Below, piece after piece: positions 6,790 to 10,609 of a DNA stretch of 10,609 nt. The DNA is from JAZDLC01 sp043802345 (lineage in GTDB: Bacteria; Planctomycetota; B15-G4; JADJEK01): positions 1 to 10,609 of the forward strand of contig JAZDLC010000495.1 in the NCBI GenBank assembly GCA_043802345.1, read 5' to 3'. The notes beneath the pieces were generated by a model that ran no database searches, was not told the origin of the DNA, and saw only the letters and a list, made by a program, of their open reading frames with translations. Numbering within the stretch: the stretch's first letter is position 1; every line of letters begins with the position of its first letter. The position numbers were made by a program, and so were the translations under genes.

Positions 6790-8898
6790 TTACCCTTCGC
6801 CGAAGTTGACGCGCAGCAGAAGGTGCTTTGTGCGTGCGATGACCCTGCCATCGCCGAGCATCTCGATGTAGAGCAGGCAGGCGATGTGATCGAGGTCCGG
6901 CAAGGGCAGGCCGTGAGTCGCGGCGTCGGCCTTGAGCGTCTTCAACGCCCTGAAGAGGGGGGCCGACTGAGCCTCGTTCCAGGGGTCGAAAACGAGTTTC
7001 TGCCCCTCCCGCGCGGGTTGGGCGGCGACGGTGTTCGGGCCGAAGGTCGTCAGCGTGCGGTAGCGATACGCCCCCGTGTCATTCTCCGGCACCGGGAGTT
7101 CCATGATCGGTCGGAACTCGGCTGCCTCGAAAACCGGGCCGTTCTTGAGGCCCACGATCCCGAGCGGGGCCGCGCGAGCCATTTTGGCGTCTCTGCCAAC
7201 CTCTGAACTCTCTCCGGCATCGTGGAGAGCGGTGGGAATCAGTTGCTCGCCGTTCCACTTCAGCACCGGCACGCCCTCCGCCAGCAACGGCCCGAAGAAC
7301 GACCCCTCCCGGTTCAGCTTCGTCGACAGCTCCGTGTAGAGCACGTCAATGCCGGGCTCCCCGAACAGCGGCAGCAGCGCCACATCCACGCTGCCCCAGA
7401 AGACATACGCGCCGTTGACCACGAGAGGCAGATTGATGAGCACCGACAGGGCATCACGCTTCTCCTTGAACGACTCCTCCTCGGGTCGCGGTTCCGGCGC
7501 CGGCGCGAAGCAGGCGCCCGAGTCGTTCTTGAAACCCTCTCCTTCCCGGTCGGCGTAGGGGAAAAACTCCAGACGCGGCACCACCAGGACGGAAGCGCCG
7601 GACTCGCGGGCCGCGTTCAGGAAGGCGTGACACACCTTTCCCGCGCCGATGAGGCCCCGTTGGTTGAACCAGAGCAGCCCTCCCCCTCCCACGATCACGC
7701 AGGCCAGACAGGCGGACGTCGCCAACTTGAAGAACCGGCTGCCCTCCCCCCGGCCGATCACAAGCCCACCTGCCGCGAGCAGGATGCTCGTGCCGACCGA
7801 AGCGAGGTAGAGGAGCCTGGAGTTCATGAGGTCCTTGCTGACATCCAGGATGGGCAGGCTCGGCAAGGTCGCGAGGACGAACAGCACGACAGCCAGGAGC
7901 AGGATCCCACGACAGGACCTGACCCAAAGAAGCCGCAGCGCGGCGAGGATGAGCAGCGCGCTCGGCAGGCCAATGAGGAGCTCCATCCAGAGGGCCGGGT
8001 TGCCGTTCAGGCTCGCCATGACGGGAACCATGTGGCGGCTCAGGGAAGACACGATCTTCCCCACCCGTTCTCCGCCGGCGAGATTTCGCAGCATCTCGCC
8101 GTAGCCGGAGGCGGCGCCTCCAACGGCGTGCTCCCGCGCGCCGAGGTAGAGAAGCATGACGATCGCGAGCGTCAGGTAGGGGCAGAGAAGATGAAGCCAG
8201 CCCCCGCGCCGGCCTCTTCCCTCGGGATCCCGCAGGGACGCCCCCAGGAGCAGATCGATGGCCAGCACAACGGCCGGCACGATCACCACGACCTCGCGGG
8301 TCAGCAGACCGAGCCCGAACAGCACGCCGCAACCGAACAGGAACCAGATCCCGAACCCGCGACGGTAGCGCACGAAACAGACGAGAGATCCCATGGTGAA
8401 GATCGCGGCGAGAGAGCTGCTCCTTGCCGCGATCCAGGTCACGGTCTCGATGTGGACGGGGTGACAGAGAAACACCAGCGCCGCCAGTGTCGACCAGGCG
8501 CGGCCGGCCCCGAGGGAGATGAGGCACATGAAGAGCAGCCACCCGGTCAGGCCGTGGTAGAGGCAGTTCATCAGGTAGTAGACCCGGGGTTCGGCGCCCC
8601 CCAGCAGGAAGTCGAAGGCGAAGCTCAGATGGAACAGCGGCCGATAGTAGCGCTGGGAGACGCCGTAGGGCGGTGCTTCGAACTGGGCCAGCATGCGCTC
8701 CGCGCTCAACGAACTACCTTCCAGATTGGTGGAGACCAGCGTGTAGTCATCGCACAGGAAAGGAGTGTCCGAGAGGAGCAACGGAGAGAACAGGGCGACG
8801 GTCAGGGCAAGGCAGCAGAACAGCATGGCCCCGGCTGACCACCCGGCGCCGGACTCATGCCGCCTCGAAGAATGGCTCTCGTCGCTGATCATCTTCAT
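6790..8898 (-). CDS. GT-C/TMTC-like polytopic membrane protein, putative glycosyltransferase with a soluble C-terminal region
   Basis: The 702-residue protein has about 11 hydrophobic segments between residues 21 and 409, then about 290 residues of soluble C-terminus. The first outer loop carries an acidic pair, D50-D51 (FLCDDYTLV). It is followed by YYRPLFHLSFAFD (84-96), FLCHPVHIETVTWIAARSSS (143-162) and SRLLYLASVG (360-369). This pattern of DD, YYRPL, HP..E.V..I..R and R.LYL.SVG is what I know from TMTC-like GT-C proteins, which transfer sugars from lipid-linked donors outside the cytoplasm. Donor and acceptor cannot be read from the sequence. I do not recognise the C-terminal region (from about 410). 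The start at 8898 lacks a clear ribosome site, but an in-frame TAG six codons upstream rules out a longer N-terminus; ATG at 8892 is an alternative. It begins after a 128-base gap and ends 33 bases before the kinase gene, so it probably leads the kinase-sigma operon. Confidence 0.78.
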   Translation of the reverse strand: MKMISDESHSSRRHESGAGWSAGAMLFCCLALTVALFSPLLLSDTPFLCDDYTLVSTNLEGSSLSAERMLAQFEAPPYGVSQRYYRPLFHLSFAFDFLLGGAEPRVYYLMNCLYHGLTGWLLFMCLISLGAGRAWSTLAALVFLCHPVHIETVTWIAARSSSLAAIFTMGSLVCFVRYRRGFGIWFLFGCGVLFGLGLLTREVVVIVPAVVLAIDLLLGASLRDPEGRGRRGGWLHLLCPYLTLAIVMLLYLGAREHAVGGAASGYGEMLRNLAGGERVGKIVSSLSRHMVPVMASLNGNPALWMELLIGLPSALLILAALRLLWVRSCRGILLLAVVLFVLATLPSLPILDVSKDLMNSRLLYLASVGTSILLAAGGLVIGRGEGSRFFKLATSACLACVIVGGGGLLWFNQRGLIGAGKVCHAFLNAARESGASVLVVPRLEFFPYADREGEGFKNDSGACFAPAPEPRPEEESFKEKRDALSVLINLPLVVNGAYVFWGSVDVALLPLFGEPGIDVLYTELSTKLNREGSFFGPLLAEGVPVLKWNGEQLIPTALHDAGESSEVGRDAKMARAAPLGIVGLKNGPVFEAAEFRPIMELPVPENDTGAYRYRTLTTFGPNTVAAQPAREGQKLVFDPWNEAQSAPLFRALKTLKADAATHGLPLPDLDHIACLLYIEMLGDGRVIARTKHLLLRVNFGEG

Positions 8899-8923
8899 CG
8901 AACTCGGTGCATCCTACCGACCC

Positions 8924-8937
8924 ACGGGCCGGCCCGT
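8924..8937. repeat. 14-base perfect palindrome upstream of the GT-C-like gene
   Basis: ACGGGCCGGCCCGT is perfectly self-complementary and its near edge is 25 bases from the start codon at 8898. It could be a protein-binding operator or a hairpin in the leader. The DNA is GC-rich, so short palindromes of this kind also arise by chance. No function is assigned. Confidence 0.5.
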
Positions 8938-8953
8938 TCGGGCAGTTCGCCCC

Positions 8954-8994
8954 AGAACAAGATAAGGGCCCCCGCGGGAACGACTCCTTGTTCT
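8954..8994. repeat. 8-base inverted repeat with 25-base spacer between the ABC permease and GT-C-like genes
   Basis: AGAACAAG (8954-8961) and CTTGTTCT (8987-8994) are exact inverted copies separated by 25 bases. The spacer itself contains GGGCCC and CCCGCGGG palindromes. The arms are A/T-richer than their surroundings, which makes them stand out. A regulator site is possible. No T-run follows on either strand, so it is not a standard intrinsic terminator. Confidence 0.5.
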
Positions 8995-9005
8995 TGCCGG
9001 TCCTC

Positions 9006-9019
9006 GCCGCCACGGCGGC
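9006..9019 (-). repeat. Short GC hairpin after the ABC permease stop
   Basis: GCCGCC-AC-GGCGGC on the plus strand can form a stem seven bases past the permease stop codon (complement of 9027-9029). It might slow polymerase or protect the 3' end of the ABC transcript. Without a T-tract I do not call it a terminator. Confidence 0.35.
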
Positions 9020-9026
9020 AGTCCCC

Positions 9027-9776
9027 TCACGCCTGGTCGTGGATCACATACTCCTTGTGAGCCGCGAGAAGGGAGGAGATCGCCAGGGCAAAGAGGGTGA
9101 TGGCGAGAAGGGCGATGAGGGAGGCTTGCGGCGAGGCGCCGCCGATGATCCGGGCGACCTCGTGAGGGATCGGGATCTCGAGCATCTCGGCCACCAGGGA
9201 GCGCAGGTAGTAGGTGACCGTGAGCCGATTCACGAGGGCCGGCATGAACGAGAGGATCAGTTCGAACACGACCGCGTAGAGGATCGCGATGATCATGGCG
9301 CGGCGCGGGATCAAGAAGCCGGCCAGGATGAAGATGGCGGTGTAGGCAAGGAGCGCCCCGGTGGTTGCGACCAGCAGGCCGGCCGCCGCGTTGAGACCGC
9401 CTTCCGCGCCGAGGATCAGCCAGGAGGCCAGCAGGCTGAGACTGGCGGGGAGAATCAGCGCCGAGATGATCCCGAGGTACTTCCCCACGACGAACTTCCA
9501 GCGCGGCAGCGGGCGCGTGAAGAGATAGGTCAGGGTCTTGCCGCTGAGCTCATGACCGAGCACCGACGTGCCAAAGAAGAGCGCCAGCAACAGGCAGATC
9601 ACCTGGGGATAGATCAGGAAGAGATAGATGGTGCAGATGGTGGTGACCGTGATGGAGGGCTCCCGGCTGTGGCGGACGGTGATGTTGGGAAGGGGGATAT
9701 CGGGAAGGTTGATTCTCCTCGTCCGGTAGTGCCACCCCCCTTTCCGGCTTGCCGCGATCGATCCACAACCTGCCAT
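9027..9776 (-). CDS. ABC-2 type permease, C-terminal portion (downstream of an apparent frameshift)
   Basis: This open frame of 249 codons carries most of an ABC-2 family membrane subunit. Membrane helices lie at about 47-68, 99-122, 128-153, 159-183 and 217-237. Between the first two is the family signature ELSGKTLTYLFTRPLPRWKF (76-95), followed by GKYLG. Its first dozen residues, upstream of the G run at 9740-9735, are probably not translated in this frame. The natural N-terminus is encoded in another frame by the fragment starting at 10116. Joining the two at the G run gives a protein of about 362 residues with six membrane helices, a normal size for the family. It would form the membrane channel for the ATPase encoded upstream. 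The transported substrate cannot be inferred. Whether this is a broken gene, a sequencing error or recoding is open. Confidence 0.85.
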   Translation of the reverse strand: MAGCGSIAASRKGGWHYRTRRINLPDIPLPNITVRHSREPSITVTTICTIYLFLIYPQVICLLLALFFGTSVLGHELSGKTLTYLFTRPLPRWKFVVGKYLGIISALILPASLSLLASWLILGAEGGLNAAAGLLVATTGALLAYTAIFILAGFLIPRRAMIIAILYAVVFELILSFMPALVNRLTVTYYLRSLVAEMLEIPIPHEVARIIGGASPQASLIALLAITLFALAISSLLAAHKEYVIHDQA

Positions 9777-10116
9777 TCCTCACGACATAACGGCCGTCGT
9801 TGATGAGGAGGATGGTGCGGCCGGACACCTTCTCCCCATCGTAGAAGACGCCATCTTCCGTCAGGACCAGGTCGCCCTCCAGGAATTCGATGTCCTCCCC
9901 CTTCCACGGCACGCGCTGGACCCCCTCCGGCATTTCGCCGAAAATGACGGAGACTTCGCGATTCTCTCTGTTGATCTCCTTCTTCAGCTCTTCCAGACCA
10001 CCCGCGCCGACCAGTGCCAGGGTCAGCAGGACCGGCAACAGGAGAACGGTCACCGCGAGCCACTTCATCCTGCCGCCCAGGATCTGCCTCAGTTGCATGC
10101 GGTAGATCTCGAACAT
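9550..10116 (-). CDS. ABC-2 type permease, N-terminal portion (frame lost after about residue 127)
   Basis: The ATG at 10116 overlaps the ATPase stop by one base (TGATG), which is typical of a coupled ATPase-permease pair. Residues 1-18 are a cytoplasmic amphipathic start (MFEIYRMQLRQILGGRMK), residues 19-38 are a membrane helix, and residues 40 to about 126 form an outer loop with believable coding character (TEDGVFYDGEKVSGRTILL, NDGRYVVRNGRLWIDRG). From about residue 128 the frame becomes Pro- and His-rich, with runs such as HHGHHHLHHL, and loses all membrane character. Meanwhile the frame read by the fragment ending at 9027 takes on a clear ABC-2 sequence. The real product in this frame therefore probably ends near 9735. 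No strong ribosome site precedes the start, so translation likely depends on the ATPase gene. Confidence 0.8.
   Translation of the reverse strand: MFEIYRMQLRQILGGRMKWLAVTVLLLPVLLTLALVGAGGLEELKKEINRENREVSVIFGEMPEGVQRVPWKGEDIEFLEGDLVLTEDGVFYDGEKVSGRTILLINDGRYVVRNGRLWIDRGKPERGVALPDEENQPSRYPPSQHHRPPQPGALHHGHHHLHHLSLPDLSPGDLPVAGALLWHVGARS
9735..9740 (-). other. Frameshift point: run of six G inside the ABC-2 permease gene
   Basis: The minus strand reads AAAGGGGGGTGG here. The upstream frame reads AGG GGG GTG and the downstream frame reads GGG GGG TGG. Removing one G restores a single frame from 10116 to 9027. A homopolymer is the classic place for a sequencing or assembly indel, a real slippage mutation, or polymerase slippage during transcription. 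The exact site could be anywhere from about 9745 to 9700, but the G run is the best candidate. Confidence 0.7.
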
Positions 10117-10609
10117 CAGCGCACCGACACCAGGTAGTTGAACACGGCTTCCAGACTGTCGTCGGCGGAGGACATCTCGCGCACGTGGATCTCCGCCTTC
10201 AGCGCGACCCGCGGCAGGCCGGCGTAGAAGCTGCCGGGATCTCGGGTCAGGACGATCAGCTCTCCGCGATCGACCTCCATCTCGACTCCATCGATCGGCA
10301 GCTCGCGCACGAGAGCCTGCGCCAGCCTGCGCGGATCGTCGCAGCGGAGGGTGATGCGGTGCGGGAACTCGTTCATCAGCGAACGGATCTCCCGCACCTT
10401 GCCGGAGGCGAGGACCCTGCCCGCGTCAATCATCACGAACTCGTCGGTCATCGCCTGCACCTCATGCAGGACGTGAGACGCAACCAGGATGCTCTTCCCT
10501 TCCTTGCCGAGTTCGGTCACCAAGCGCATGATCGCCCGCCGGCAGACCGGATCGGTGCCGGTGAGCGGCTCGTCCAGGACCAGCAGATCGGGGTCGTGGA
10601 CGAGCGACT
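10116..10609 (-). CDS. ABC transporter ATP-binding protein, C-terminal part (5' end outside the window)
   Basis: The frame is open to the window edge; the first full codon begins at 10607. It encodes Walker B, LLVLDEP (10586-10566), with catalytic Glu at 10571-10569. A D-loop region LTGTDP follows, and then the H-loop SHVLHEV with its switch His at 10475-10473. The strand MIDAGRVLASGKV comes next, and then a C-terminal accessory domain of about 85 residues. Walker A, the Q-loop and the LSGGQ signature would lie outside the window. It would hydrolyse ATP to drive the ABC-2 permease encoded directly downstream with a one-base overlap. The D-loop usually reads GLDP in this subgroup; here it is GTDP, a small departure. 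The Met codon at 10529 is internal and is not the start. Family assignment is secure; the substrate is unknown. Confidence 0.93.
   Translation of the reverse strand, partial: SLVHDPDLLVLDEPLTGTDPVCRRAIMRLVTELGKEGKSILVASHVLHEVQAMTDEFVMIDAGRVLASGKVREIRSLMNEFPHRITLRCDDPRRLAQALVRELPIDGVEMEVDRGELIVLTRDPGSFYAGLPRVALKAEIHVREMSSADDSLEAVFNYLVSVR

Noticed and set aside
7222..8838. Plus-strand open frame of 538 codons opposite the GT-C-like gene
   Set aside because: It lies wholly antisense to a clear membrane protein gene, its product is dominated by Gln, Glu, Arg and His with no domain, and the GC-rich third positions of the true gene explain its length.
9732..9746. Programmed -1 ribosomal frameshift at the A/G-rich run in the permease gene
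   Set aside because: Joining the two permease frames needs a skip of one base (+1 direction), and a -1 slip would enter the wrong frame.
8907..9803. Plus-strand open frame of 298 codons opposite the ABC permease
   Set aside because: It is rich in Asp, Glu, Gln, Arg and Gly with no fold, and the opposite strand encodes recognisable ABC-2 membrane helices.
1..10609. CRISPR arrays, tRNA or rRNA genes, insertion sequences, attachment sites
   Set aside because: No spaced direct repeats, cloverleaf-like segments, transposase motifs or terminal inverted repeats were seen; coding genes occupy nearly all of the window.

Overview
The window is a GC-rich bacterial segment in which every gene I can support lies on the minus strand, so transcription runs from high to low coordinates. 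Several features suggest a Planctomycetota-type organism. These are a large receptor Ser/Thr kinase with a C-terminal FGE-sulfatase-like domain, an ECF sigma factor directly coupled to that kinase, and a secreted DUF1028 protein whose C-terminal beta domain resembles ones I recall from planctomycete secreted proteins. This assignment is inferred from gene content; there is no rRNA or other phylogenetic marker.

Layout in order of transcription. (1) 10609-9027: the 3' part of an ABC transporter ATPase gene, followed with a 1-base overlap by its ABC-2 membrane partner. The partner gene is split by an apparent frameshift at a run of six G (minus strand) at 9740-9735. (2) 9026-8899: a 128-base gap with three short palindromic or inverted-repeat structures and no clear promoter. 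(3) 8898-2675: a compact three-gene block holding a GT-C/TMTC-like polytopic membrane protein, a 1165-residue receptor kinase, and an ECF sigma factor whose ATG overlaps the kinase stop as ATGA. (4) 2674-2568: a 107-base gap with a good match to an ECF-type promoter. (5) 2567-1542: a di-heme cytochrome c peroxidase with all the usual catalytic and ligand residues. (6) 1479-1: a secreted DUF1028 protein that runs off the window. It has no stop codon in 493 codons.

Working model (inference). The kinase's extracytoplasmic region (coiled coil, PDZ-like segments, FGE-like domain without the catalytic cysteines) senses an envelope signal. The co-translated sigma factor then turns on targets, and the nearest candidate target is the peroxidase gene just downstream, possibly with the DUF1028 gene behind it. 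The GT-C-like protein sits at the head of the kinase-sigma block, which hints at a link between envelope glycan synthesis and this signalling pair. No RNA genes, CRISPR arrays, insertion sequences or attachment sites were seen. The long plus-strand open frames are high-GC shadows of the minus-strand genes.
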